Positions 1 to 12,250 of a stretch of DNA of 64,000 bases are shown in pieces. The translations under genes and the position numbers were made by a program. Under the pieces are notes generated by a model that was given only the letters and a program-made list of their open reading frames with translations, made no database searches and was not told the DNA's origin. Source of the stretch: Sapria himalayana (taxonomy: Eukaryota; Streptophyta; Magnoliopsida; Malpighiales; Rafflesiaceae). The stretch is from contig JAREIK010002272.1 in the NCBI GenBank assembly GCA_029783825.1, positions 109,873 to 173,872 on the forward strand. The letters are read 5' to 3'. The first letter of the stretch is position 1. Each line of letters begins with the position of its first letter.

Positions 1-540
1 GTATTTTCTTTTAACTTTAATGAAACAATTTAGATTTTTATTATATTTCAAAAATTTCAAATTTTCAATTAATTAATTTTTTAAAAGTTTCATATAATCA
101 TAAAATTTTTTTTATACTAATAATAATATTAAAATTTACTAGTTTATTCGTCAGTTCAAATATTTTTGAAAATATTTTATATTTTATCATACAATAAATT
201 AATTTACATTTATATTAGTAGAAATTTTAATGTATGGTAATTTAATTTTTAAAATATTGAAATAAATTATTATACTTATTGAATTAATTATTTAATGTTA
301 CTTTAATACAAATTTTAAGTTTATTAATTAAAAATTTTAGAAAAATTTTTTAGTATAATTTTTTAAAAAATTAATACATCATAAAAATAGTTATTTTAGT
401 CCTTATTAATATAATTTTTTTTTTGTATTTTTATATTTTTTAAATTATTTATTTAAAATATCATTTTTATGATTTTAAAAGGAAATTGTAATGTTTAAGG
501 ATCGCTCATCTATAGACCATTAACGTATATTTAATAAACA
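1..540 (+). repeat. Segment shared in inverted orientation with E2
   Basis: This AT-rich stretch matches the reverse complement of about 9165-9720 in E2. The match includes the phrases TTTTAGTCCTTAT and GCTCATCTATAGACCAT, and similarity stops just after the second one in both copies. It is probably an older mobile element or fragment present in both CACTA elements in opposite orientations. It has no coding potential. Confidence 0.6.
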
Positions 541-587
541 AATTTAAATAAAATAATAAAACTAATACAAAATTAAAAAAAAAATTA

Positions 588-680
588 AACACCGAGTTCC
601 AGTAGAGTACCAATGCAGGAGAGGCATGCACAAATGAAAAAGCTAATGATGAAGATGATGATTTAGTATTAAATGATTAT
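588..680 (+). pseudogene. Remnant of Transposase_24-type gene C-terminus (E1)
   Basis: The sequence around CGAGTTCCAGTAGAGTACC followed by GCAGGAGAGGCATGC aligns by eye with 17030-17065 in E2 and with the last codons of the E3 gene at about 43255-43290. Only the last few codons and the start of the 3' region remain. It has no function by itself but shows that E1, E2 and E3 share one ancestor. Confidence 0.5.
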
Positions 681-1390
681 ATACCTATGTTATGCTTTTT
701 TTAACCATGTGATTATTGTATTATAATTATTTCTGATTTGTTTTTAATTTTGTTAATTATAAAAATGGTTTATAGTATATGTTTTAATTTAATATAATAT
801 AAAATATTTAAAAGGTGTAATCAAATTTTATGCAAAAAAACTTGTGAAAATAGATTTGGAATGAAAATAGCTAGTGATTTTCAATTGCTAATTTAGCTAG
901 TGATGTTTCTGAGCATATTCACTCAAAAATTATTAATTATTATTTTAATTATGATTAAAATTAGCAAGAAAAAAATATAATTAGCTAGGAAATTTCCGTC
1001 ATTAAAAAGATTGCTAGGGAATTATATTTCCTTGTTACTATTTTGCAACAATAACTTTATCTTGAGATAATTTTTGTCGTTAATCCATCATTATTCTATT
1101 TTAGCAATGGAAAAAGCCAAAATAGCTAGAGAAATTTTCCTAGCTATCTGGGATTTTTCTTGTAGTGTTAGATAAATAAAAATATATATAAATAGATAGA
1201 TCAATAGATAGATAGACAGACAGATAGTGAGATAGATAGATATATAAATAGATAGATAGATAGATAAACATAAAGTGAGATAGATAGATAAATAGATAGA
1301 CAAATAGATAGATAAATAAATCGAAAGATAGATAGATAGATAAATAAATAAATATATAGATAGATAGATAAATAAATAAATAGATAGATA

Positions 1391-1488
1391 GATAAAAGAT
1401 AGATAGATCGATATACAGATAAATAGGTAGATAGATAGATAAAAGATAGATAGATCAATATACAGATAAATAGGTAGATAGATAGAAA
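1391..1488. repeat. 47-bp direct duplication in GATA block 1
   Basis: A unit beginning GATAAAAGATAGATAGATC and containing ATATACAGATAAATAGG occurs at 1391 and again at 1438. The two copies are almost identical, so the array also grows by units longer than four bases. Confidence 0.75.
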
Positions 1489-2989
1489 AGCAGATATACA
1501 GCTAGAGTGATAGATAGATAGATAGATTATTAGAAAGAAAGAAAGATAGATAGAAAGATGGAAAGATAGATAGATAAGCAGATAGATAGATAAGCAGATA
1601 GATAGAAAAATAGACAGACATGTAGATAGATAGATAGACACATAGATACATAGGAAAATAGATAAATAGACAGATAGACAGATAGATAGATAGACAAACA
1701 TATAAACAAAAGATAAAAAGATAGATTGTAAGATAAAGTGATAGTAAGAGAGATAGATAGACATAAAGATAGTTAGATAGATAGACAAATAGATAGATAT
1801 ATAGACAGACAGATAGATAGACAGATAGACAGATAGACAAATAAATAGATAGATAGATAGACATATAGATAGATCAAAATATAGATAAATAGTCAGATAG
1901 ATAGATAATTATATAGAGAGATTGAAAGATAGGTAGTTAGAAAGATAGATAGTTAAATAGATAGATAGATAGATAGATTGTTATATAGCCATATAGATAA
2001 ATCGATAGATAGATATATAGATAGACAAATAGACAGGTAGATAGATAGACAAACAGATAGATAGATAGACTAATAGATTGATAGATAGATAGATTGATTG
2101 ATAAAAAAATTGATAGAGAGAGAGATAGATAGATAGTAAGATTGATAGACAGATAGACAAATAGACGGATAGATACATAGACAAAAAAGATAGATGGAAA
2201 TAAAGATAGATAGATAGATAGACAGATCGATAGTTATACAGATTGAAAATTTATAGAATGACAGATATACAAATGGATAGAAAGACAGATAGTTAGATAG
2301 ATACAGACAGATAGATAGAAAGATAGACAGATAAAAGATATGTAAATATAGAGAGATAGATAGATAGATAAATAGATTAACAAATTGACAGATAGATAGA
2401 TAGATTAACAGATAGATAGATAGATTAATAGATAGATAGATAGATAGACTGATAGATAGATAGACTGATAGAAAGATCAACTAATTGATAGATAGAAAGA
2501 TAGAAAAATAGAAAGATAGACCGATATATAGATAGAAAGATAGTCAGATAGAAAGAGAGATAGATAGACAAATAAGATATATAGATAGATATAAAGATTG
2601 ACATATAAATAGATAGATCGATAGATAGAGAGTTATATAGATAGATAGATAGATAGATAGAAGGATAGATAGATAAATAGATAAACATATAGACATATAG
2701 AAAGATAGATAGATAGAATGAAACATTGATAGATAGATAGAATAATAGAATGATAGACATATAGAGAGATAGCCAAACAAAGATATATATATATATATAT
2801 CTTAGATAGAAATATAGATAGATAGATATATAGATAGATATATAGATAGATATAAGATTAGATAGATAGTTAGATAGTTTGAAAATTGGTAGATAAATAG
2901 ATAGATAGATAATTAGATAGATAATTATATAAATAGATAAATAGATAGATAATTAGATAGATAGATAGATATATAGATAAATAGATAGA

Positions 2990-3194
2990 TAGATATAAAG
3001 ATATAAAGATATCAGACTGATGGATAGATACACAAAAAATAGATAGATAGATTGATTGACAAATATACAAATAGGCAGATACCTAGATAGATAGATATAA
3101 AGATATAAAGATATCAGACTGATGGATAGATACACAAAAAATAGATAGATTGATTGACAAATATACAAATAGGCAGATACCTAGATAGATAGAT
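2990..3194. repeat. 102-bp near-identical tandem duplication in GATA block 1
   Basis: The phrase ATCAGACTGATGGATAGATA starts at 3011 and at 3113. The copies extend through ACAAATAGGCAGATACCTAG and differ mainly by one missing GATA unit in the second. Such low divergence in a degenerate array indicates a recent duplication. Confidence 0.85.
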
Positions 3195-3660
3195 AGACAT
3201 ATAGATATATAGATAGATTGACAGATATATAAAGATAGATACATACATAGATAGATAAATAGTTAGATAGATAAATAGATAGATAAATAGATAAACAGAT
3301 AGATAGATAAATGAATAGACAGATAGATAGACAGAAAGATAGAAAGACAGATAGTCAGATAGATAAATAAATAGAAAGTAGATAGACTTTTTTAATAGAT
3401 TGACAGATAGATAGATTTACAGATAGATAGATAGATAGTTTTTATAGATAGACAGACATATAGATTTATAGATTGATAGATAGACAGACATATAGATTTA
3501 TAGATTGATAGATAGACAAATAGACAAGTAGATAAATAGATAGACATATAGATAGTTACATAGCTATACAGATATATAAATAGATAGATAGATAGATAAA
3601 CAAATGACACATAGACAAATAGACATATAGATAATTAGATAGATAGGAAAATAATCAAAG

Positions 3661-3695
<35 letters not shown>

Positions 3696-4079
3696 CAGAT
3701 AGATAGATATATAGATAGATAGATGGATAGATAGATAAATAGATAAAGAGACAGATTAATTGAATGATTGATAGAAATAATGAAAGAAAAAAATCTAAAT
3801 AGATAGAGAGAAACATATACAGATTGAAAGAAAGATAGATAGAAAGATCGACTGATAGAAAGATAGAAAGATTGCCCGATATACAAATAGATAGATTGGC
3901 ATATAGACATATAGACAGATAGACAGATAGTCAGGTATACAGATAGCAAATAGAAAGATAGACAAATAGATAGGCAGATAGACAGATTGATTGATAAACA
4001 TATAAAAAGATAGATAGATAGATAGATACATAAATAGATATATAGATATATAAATAAACATATTGATAGATATATAGAT

Positions 4080-4081
<2 letters not shown>

Positions 4082-4134
<53 letters not shown>
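4082..4134. repeat. (TA)n tract in GATA block 1
   Basis: Uninterrupted TA dinucleotide repeat of about 50 bases flanked by GATA units. Confidence 0.95.
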
Positions 4135-4141
<7 letters not shown>

Positions 4142-6562
4142 GGAGAGATTGATAGACAAAAAGAAAGAAAGATAGATATATAAACAGATAGATAAATAGA
4201 TAAAATGATAAATTGATAGTCATATAGACAAATAAACAATTATGAAATTAATTGATTGACATATTGAATATTGATAGACAGACATATTTAAGAATAGATA
4301 GATAGATAGATATACAGGTAGATAGATTGACATATAATCTGATATACATATAGACATATAGACAAATAGATAGATACATAAACAGAAGACACATAGATTG
4401 ATAGACAAAAATGAAATAAGACAGATAGACATATTTTCAAATACATATAAAGATAGATAGACAGATAGATAGTTATAAAGATAGAAAGAAAGATAGATAG
4501 ATAGATAGTCAAATAGATAGTTAGATAGATAGATAGATAGACAGCTATATAGATAGACAGATAGATTGATAAATATATAGAAATCTAAACATATAGACAT
4601 ATAAACAAACAGATAGATAGATTCAAAAATAGATTGTCACATAGTCAAGTAGTTAAAAAATAGAAAGAGAGATAGACACCAAGATTAATAGATAAATAGA
4701 TTGATTAATTGAAAGAAAGATAAATAAATAAACAGACAGACAGACAGATAGATTGATAGATTTATATATAGATTTATAGATAGATAAACAGAAAGATAGA
4801 TTAGATAGATAGATAGACAGATAGATAGGTAGGTAGGTAGGTAGATAGATATATAGACAGGTAGGTAGAAAGGTGATAGGAAGATAGAAATATAGTTAGA
4901 TAGGGAAATATGCAAATAGGTAGATAGTTGATTAACACATAGGTAGATAAAAACAAAACCAGATATGCATATAGATAAATTGACAGATAGATATATATAT
5001 AGACAGATAGACAAAAAGATATATAGATAGATAAATAGATAAAAAAATACATAGATTCAAAGATAAGCATATAGACATATAGATTGATATGCAGATTGAT
5101 AGATAGGCAGATCGATAGATAGATAGATAGGTAGATATGTAGATAGATAGTTATACATATAGATAGATAACAAAATACACTGATATATGCATATACATAT
5201 AAATATATAGATAGAAAGACCTATAGAAAGATAGATAGATAGATAGACAGATATACATATAGATAAATTGGCATATAAATTTGATAGATTGACAGATCGA
5301 CAGATAGACAAATATACAAATAGATAGATAGATTGATTGATTGAAAGTTAGATAGATAGATAGACATTAGACATATAGAGAGATAGACAGATAGACAGAT
5401 AGATAGATAGACCGATAGATAGATAGAAAGATAGATAAACATAAAGATAGATAGGCATATAGGTAGATTGGTAGATCTTAGATGGGAATATAGGTAGATA
5501 GGCAGTTAGTTAGATAGATAGATTGAAAGATATGTAGATATATTAAAATAGGAATATAGTAATATAAAAAGATAGGAATAAAGGAAAATAGACAAATAGA
5601 TAGATAGATAGATTGATAGAAAGATAGACAAAAAGATAGATAAACAAAAAGGCAGATAGGCAAATTGATAGATAGGAAAATAGATAGATAGATTGATATA
5701 AAGATAGAAAAATATACATTTATATAGATAGGCAGATTGATAGATAGACATATTAAAAAAAGATAGTTAGACAGATAGATAGATAGACAGATAGATAGAA
5801 AGATAGATTAACATATAGACAATTATTTAGACAAACAGACAGATAGATAGATACATAGGCAAATAGATATATAGATAATTAGATATATTGAGAGATAGAT
5901 AGAATGTTAGAATGATAGACAGATAGATAAATAAAAATGTAGACTAATAAATAGATACAAAGATATATAGATAGAAAAATAGATAGGTAGAAATACAGAT
6001 AGATAAATAGAAAGATTGATAGATAGATAGATAGATAGATAGGTAGATAGATTTATAGATAGACAGAATGACAGATAGAAAGGTAGAAAAATTGATAGAT
6101 AAATAGATTGATAGAATGATAAATAGATAGATAGACAAATAGATAATTAGATATATAATTAAACACATAGATAGATAAATAGATAGATAGATATATAGAC
6201 ATATAGATAGATAGACAGATAGATAGTTAGACAAATAGTTAGATATATAGATTGATAGATAGATAGATAGGTAAAAAAATAAATACATAGTTAGATAGAT
6301 AGACTGATAGTCAGATAGTTATATATACTAATAGATAGATACTTAGATAGATAGATAGGTAGATAGTTATAAAGACAAATAGATAAAATGATAAATAGAT
6401 AGATTGATAGATAGATTGATTGATTGACAAATAGATAGATAGATTGAATGACAAATAGAAAGATACATAAATAGATAGATAGAGAGATAGATTTATATAT
6501 TGATAGTTGGATAGAGAGATAGATATATAAAGAGACAGATAATTTGTTAGATAGATAGATTG

Positions 6563-6602
<40 letters not shown>

Positions 6603-6961
6603 ATAAAGATAGATATTGAGATAGAAAGATAGATTGAAAGACAGATAAATAGAGAGATAGTTGGATAGATAGATAGATGGATGGATAGATGGATGGATAG
6701 ATAGATAGACATACAGATATATATATATATATATATAGATAGATAGTTAGATAGATGGATAGATAAACAGATAGATAGGTTGACATATAGATTGATAGAT
6801 AGATAAATAGATAGATGAATAGATATATAGGTTTATATATTGAAAGATTGATAGATAGAATGTTAGATAGAAAGATAAATAGAAAGATACATAGATAGAC
6901 ATACATAAGATAGATAGGCAAATAGACAAATATACAAATAGATAGCTAGGTAGATAGACAA

Positions 6962-6992
<31 letters not shown>

Positions 6993-7073
6993 AATAGATA
7001 GATATAATGTTAGAATGATAGAAAGTAGATAAACATAAAGAAAGATAGACATATAGAAAAATAGACAGACATA

Positions 7074-7110
<37 letters not shown>

Positions 7111-7272
7111 AGATATATAATATATAAATAGATAGACAGACAGATTGATTGATTGACAGAAAGATAGATTGCAAATTGAAAGATTGATTAATTTATATAT
7201 AGACAAATAGTTTGATAGATAGATAGATAGATGAATAGTTAGATAGATAGATATATAGATCAGTATATAAAT

Positions 7273-7286
<14 letters not shown>

Positions 7287-7367
<81 letters not shown>

Positions 7368-7403
7368 GATATATGATAGATATATATATATATATATATA
7401 TAT
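7287..7403. repeat. Long (TA)n tract in GATA block 1
   Basis: TA repeats of roughly 20-60 bases separated by short AAAT or TTAGATATATGATAG interruptions. The interruption ATTAGATATATGATAGATAT occurs at about 7363 and again at about 7404, so the TA tract was itself duplicated. Confidence 0.85.
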
Positions 7404-7795
7404 AATTAGATATATGATAGATATATAGAATGATAGATAGATAGATAATTCGATTGATAGATAAATAGATAAAAAAATAGATTGAAATAAACATAGATAG
7501 ATATATAGATTAATTTATTAATAGATAGTTTTATAGATAGATAGACACATAGATAGATTGATAGATAGATTGATTGATAGATAAATAGATAGATTGATAG
7601 ATAGATAGATAAATAAATATACAGACAGATATATAGATAGATAGATATACAGATAAATAATTAGTTAAATAAATATATAGATAAATAGTAGATAGATAGA
7701 TAGATTGAGAGATAGATAGATATGCAAATATACAAATAGACATATAGATCATTAGATAAATTGATAGGCAGATAGACAAATAGATAGATAAAAAG

Positions 7796-7796
<1 letters not shown>

Positions 7797-7837
<41 letters not shown>

Positions 7838-7856
7838 ATTTATATATATATATATA
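7797..7856. repeat. Compound (TA)n(TG)n(TA)n microsatellite
   Basis: TA repeat, then about twelve TG units, then TA repeat, inside the GATA array. It is read directly from the sequence. Confidence 0.95.
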
Positions 7857-8683
7857 GATTAACAGGTAGATAGATTGACAGATAGGAAAATAGACAGATA
7901 TACAAATAGATAAATAGATATATAGACAATTAGACAGATAGATATATAGATAGATAGATAAATATACAATTATACATATAGACAGATATATAGATAGTCA
8001 GAAAAATAGATAGATAAATCTTATAGATATACAAATTGACAAATAGATAGATTTACAAATAGACAGATAGAAGGATAGAAAGATAGATTGATAGACTAAT
8101 AGATAGATAGCCAAACAAATAGATTGATAGATAGATAGTTAGATATGTTGAAAGATAGACAGATAGACTAGCAGACATGTAAATAGGTAGATACCTAGAT
8201 AAATAGACAGATAGAAAGATAGATAGTTAGATTGATGGCCAAATAGACGAATAGACGAATATGCAGATAGACAGATAAATAGATATACAAATTTACTGAT
8301 AGACATATAGATAGATAGACAAATAGAAGAATAGATGTATGCCTAGATAGATAGATAGATTGATTGATAGATAAGCAAATAGACAAATAGAGCAATATGT
8401 GATTGATTTATAGATAGTTAGAAACATAGACAAATTGATAGATAGACATATAGACAAATAGATAGGTAGACAATTAGCTAAATAGATAGAAAGATAGACA
8501 TATAGATAGATAGACAGATTGGTTAATATACAGATAGATAGATAGATAGGCAATTATATGGATAGATGAATAGATATATAGATAGATAGAATGTAAGAAT
8601 GATAGGCTAAAAGATAGATAAACATATAGATAGATAGATAGACAGATAGACAGATAGATAGACATATAGAAAGATAGACAGAT

Positions 8684-9165
8684 CACTAAAAGAAAATGTC
8701 TATTTTGTTTCAGAAATTTAGCTAGGAAAAATTTACTAGCTAATTAGCGAGGGATTAGCTAGGGAATAACAATAAATTTTTAATTTTACATTGAATTACA
8801 ACTTTGTGATAGATTAGTTAATTAAATTTTTCATTAAAAATTATTTCTATCTAATATCCTCGTAGATTTTCACGCAAATAAAAGTGGCAAATTAAACAAC
8901 AGATTTAGCGATGGATTCTCCCTATCTTATTAGATCGAGACAAATTTCTTCTCTAAATAATTATCTGAATTTATTTTACAATTTTATATTTAATTGCAAG
9001 TTATTATTCATCAAATGTTATTTTTCACAAAATATATGCATTTAATGGGGATTTTCCCTACCTATTTGAACTAGGGATATTTTCCATCGCTAATCTTTGA
9101 TAATTAAAATTTTTTTAATATATTATTTGTTTTAATATTTTATTTAATTTTATATATTAAATGTA
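8684..9165 (+). repeat. E2 left terminus and subterminal repeats
   Basis: Contains the terminus plus repeated motifs such as TTAGCTAGGAAAA, ATTAGCGAGGGATTAGC and GCGATGGATTC in direct and inverted forms. Equivalent motifs occur at both ends of E1, E3, E5 and E6, so these elements belong to one family or to close subfamilies. Confidence 0.75.
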
Positions 9166-9720
9166 TGTCATGGTCTATAGATGAGCAATACTTTAAAGTT
9201 ACATTCTCCTCATATAATTATAAAAATAGAATATTATATATAAATAAATTAAAAAATATATAGATACAAATAAATTATATTCATAAGGACTAAAATAATG
9301 TTTTTTATGATTATAAAATTTTTAAAAATGTATACAAAAATTGTTCTAAAATTTTTAATTGATAAATTTAAATATTTGTATTAAAAGTAATAAATAAATA
9401 ATTATTTATTTATAATAATTTTAAGATATTTTAGAAAATAAATGAATATACATTAAAATTTCTACTAATAAAAAACTAAAATAATTCATTGTATGATTAA
9501 ATAGAAAATATTTCCAAAAATATCTAAATTAATGAATAAACTAGTAAATATTAATTTTATTTTAAATTAAAAAAATAGTTTTATTATTATAGGAAACTTT
9601 TAAAAAAATAATCACTAAAAATTTGAAAATTTTGAATTATAAAAAAAATTAAAGTTTTTTATTAAATTTAAAAGAAAATAAATTGATATTTAAATATTAC
9701 TACACAGATGTTTTTATTAC
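9165..9720 (-). repeat. Segment shared in inverted orientation with E1
   Basis: The reverse complement of this interval matches 1-540. The boundary phrase ATGGTCTATAGATGAGC lies at about 9170. It is AT-rich and non-coding. Confidence 0.6.
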
Positions 9721-10084
9721 ATCAATAAAAATTGATGATTTAAAAAATAAATATCTTAGTGCAGTTATAAAATGAACACTTCAAGTGTGTTTATAGGGTT
9801 TCAAAATAGTTATTTAAAATATTACTAAAGATATTTTTGTCCTTGAAACATTAAAATTATTTTTAGACCTATAAATACTTTTGAAAATAACTACCAAACT
9901 GTCCCTAAGTTGATTTGAATTAAAATATTATTTTTACCCCTACTGAAATTTATAATAAATAAACAATTGAGTAAGATTTTTACTATAGTTTTTAATATTC
10001 CATTTTTATTAAAATAATAAATATAACTTTTTTTATTGATCTTCTCACTTTGAGTAATTTTTGGAGTTTTATAAATTATATTAA
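9721..10084. other. AT-rich E2 interior, nothing recognised
   Basis: No reading frame, RNA gene or clear repeat is seen here. Its sequence is more complex than the neighbouring tandem repeat. Confidence 0.5.
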
Positions 10085-10470
10085 ATAATGTAAATATGTA
10101 AATATCTAAATATGTAAATATGTAAATATGTAAATATGTAAATATGTAAATATGTAAATATGTAAATATGTAAATATGTAAATATGTAAATATGTAAATA
10201 TGTAAATATGTAAATATGTAATATGTAAATATATAATTATGTAAATATGTAAATATGTGTATATGTAAATATGTAAATTTGTAAATTTGTAAATTTTTAA
10301 ATATGTAAATATGTAAATATGTAAATTTGTAAATTTGTAAATATGTAAATATGTAAATATGTAAATATGTAATTAAGTAAATATGTAAATATGTAAATAT
10401 GTAAATATCTGAATATCTAAATATGTAAATATGTAAATATATGTAAATATGTGAATATGTAAATATAAAT
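10085..10470. repeat. 8-bp tandem repeat (TAAATATG)n
   Basis: Nearly perfect tandem copies of the octamer TAAATATG run for almost 390 bases. Local variants (TAAATTTG, TAATTAAG, TGAATATG) cluster in the middle and at the end. The clustering of variants is typical of local slippage or unequal exchange. The unit is unrelated to GATA. Confidence 0.95.
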
Positions 10471-10538
10471 ATAATTAAACATATAAATATTTAAAAATAT
10501 AAATATATAATTATTTAAATATTTAAATATTTTAATCC

Positions 10539-10577
<39 letters not shown>

Positions 10578-10730
10578 AATATATAAATACAAAAACATAT
10601 AAATACATAAATATATAAATACACATAAAAAAAATACATAAATAGGTAAATATATAAGTTTGATATAAAATTTATAATGATATATATTCAAACCATTCAC
10701 AAGCCCATATCCTATATTGGGTAAAATACA
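10471..10730. other. AT-rich spacer with TA tract
   Basis: Holds ATAAATAT-like low-complexity sequence and a (TA)n tract at about 10547-10569. Minus-strand Tyr-Ile-rich reading frames here are low-complexity shadows. Confidence 0.6.
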
Positions 10731-10739
10731 TTAAAAAAC

Positions 10740-11370
10740 CCAATGTTTCCACCGCCAGCTGAGAGCACCCATTCAATTGTAGTAATGGTGTCGGGCAAAT
10801 TAACCATTCATCGTCATTATACTCTGTCATCATCCACCATTATTCTCTATCATCTTCATCTGCCATCATCGTGAATGAGTATAAGCTCTGAGGTTAGTTT
10901 ATATTTCTCATCTTCTAACTATAGATTGTGTTGGTTGCACATTGGGGAGTGGTACTACATTGATTGTGCTGTGCGAGAACAATGTCCATTCTTGTTTTTA
11001 GATCTCCAATCCTTTGTAGATCAAGGGTACATACTAAGATATAGCAGTGTTTTCAGAAAATGTGATTCTCTGTGGGTTCCATTAACATCTCTATTAAGAT
11101 CGATTGGGTACCAACTATCAAAGATCAAGAAAGGAATGTTGTATCTGATGCTAATATTCAAGAAACATTAAAATCACAATATTCCAACATTAATGAGAGT
11201 AATATAAGCTCCAATTTGTTTGACAGTTTAAACCCTTAGTTCGTTGGTTATGCTCAGGGAATGCTACATGAGTTGGTAATGAAATAATACAAATCTCATG
11301 AGTTTGTTGCTGCCTTAAATGAGGTTTTGGAGCAATCGATCAATGTAAACTAGCCTCAGAAATCAGGTAT
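10740..11370 (+). pseudogene. Captured host-gene fragment, possibly ATXR3/SDG2-like
   Basis: The codon-like sequence is richer than its surroundings. One frame (10875-11094) reads through GEWYYIDCA, DLQSFVDQGYI and SSVFRKCDSLWVPLTS. A +1 shift at about 11096 continues KIDWVPTIKDQE, NLFDSLNP, stop, FVGYAQGMLHELVMK, stop, YKSHEFVAALNEVLEQSI to about 11350. GT follows in a splice-donor-like context (CAGGTATGA, 11365). From memory, the first part resembles the GYF-like region (acidic/aromatic, LVDQG...SSVFRK...WVPLTS) and the second a downstream region of plant ATXR3/SDG2 H3K4 methyltransferases. No SET domain is present. With one frameshift and at least two stops it is a pseudogene fragment inside E2, likely gained by transduplication. 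The family call is tentative; the presence of a decayed coding fragment is firmer. Confidence 0.5.
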
Positions 11371-12250
11371 GATTTGAATAATAGCTATTGTGTATTGCTT
11401 TCTTTTTCCTAATAAATCTAATGAACACTGAAAAAATGTTAATAAAATTTGAAACTTGTAATCATATTAGGTTTGCTATTATGTTTCTTTTATGGATGAT
11501 TTATGAACTTCTATAGACTATTAAGAATTTATATTTAATATTGTTTATCAATTAGTTTGAGCTTTTTTTATTCACTTGATACTACATGAAAAACATTCAT
11601 TGAGTAGCCAAGTGATTTTACATGTGGAACTTGATTGAATACATTCTCAGCATTTTCATTATGCAAAATAATAATTTAATAATAAATTTTTGATGTCTTT
11701 AAAGTGAAAAAATAAAAAATGTTGCTCTAGAAAAAAAAATGGAATTATCATTTTTAGAATGTGTAATGATTTTTTCCTCATATAAATAAAAATCATAATA
11801 TTACAAATTAGTTGTAAAATAAACTTATTTAAAAGAGAGCCGAACTTAATTATATAAAAAAGAGGCTTTCTTTTTTAAAATTATTATGTTAAATCAAATT
11901 AAATAAAACCATAACTCAATTAGATAACAAATAAAATCACAATAATATATATCAAGCTCTACATATAATATATAGTTCAAAGTCTATTATAGCACTCTTA
12001 TATAATTAGAATTTCTTATTTGTACTGAACTTACAAAATAAATGTTAAATATAAAGATGTATAAAAATATGTCTAAATAATTCAATATATCAATTTTTAT
12101 TGGAAAGGAACTAAATCTAGGTAACCATTGGATAAATGGACTTGTAATATTCAATTTTGTTTGGATTGTTTGTTTAATTTTGATGGTTCATAATTGAAAA
12201 AAAAAACCAATTGTGTCACTGATATTGTTGTAAAAAAATTATTAAAAATG
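11371..12250. other. AT-rich region, intron-like or unknown
   Basis: No convincing coding sequence. It could include intron sequence carried with the upstream captured fragment, since a donor-like GTATGA lies at its start, but no acceptor or following exon was recognised. Confidence 0.4.

Larger units (their letters stand above)
1..1167 (+). mobile_element. CACTA element E1, right terminal part
   Basis: The segment ends with TTCTTGTAGTG at 1167, the reverse complement of a CACTACAAGAA terminus, and GATA repeat starts immediately after. The last 350 bases carry several TTAGCTAGGGA-like subterminal motifs, as expected for binding sites of a TnpA-like protein in CACTA elements. The same kind of right end closes E2 at 17571, and E5 begins with its reverse complement at 56816. 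The left part lies outside the window. The element is probably non-autonomous here, since only a short coding remnant is visible near 590-640. Confidence 0.85.
1168..8683. repeat. GATA/GACA microsatellite array, block 1
   Basis: About 7.5 kb of degenerate GATA tetranucleotide repeat with frequent GACA, AATA, GATT and GAAA variants, broken by (TA)n tracts. It lies exactly between the right end of E1 and the left end of E2. The minus strand is TATC repeat, which has no stop in any frame and gives the long Ser-Ile-Tyr-Leu reading frames. These are not genes. The plus strand of a pure GATA tract meets TAG in every frame. Composition resembles Bkm-type GATA/GACA satellites. Confidence 0.95.
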
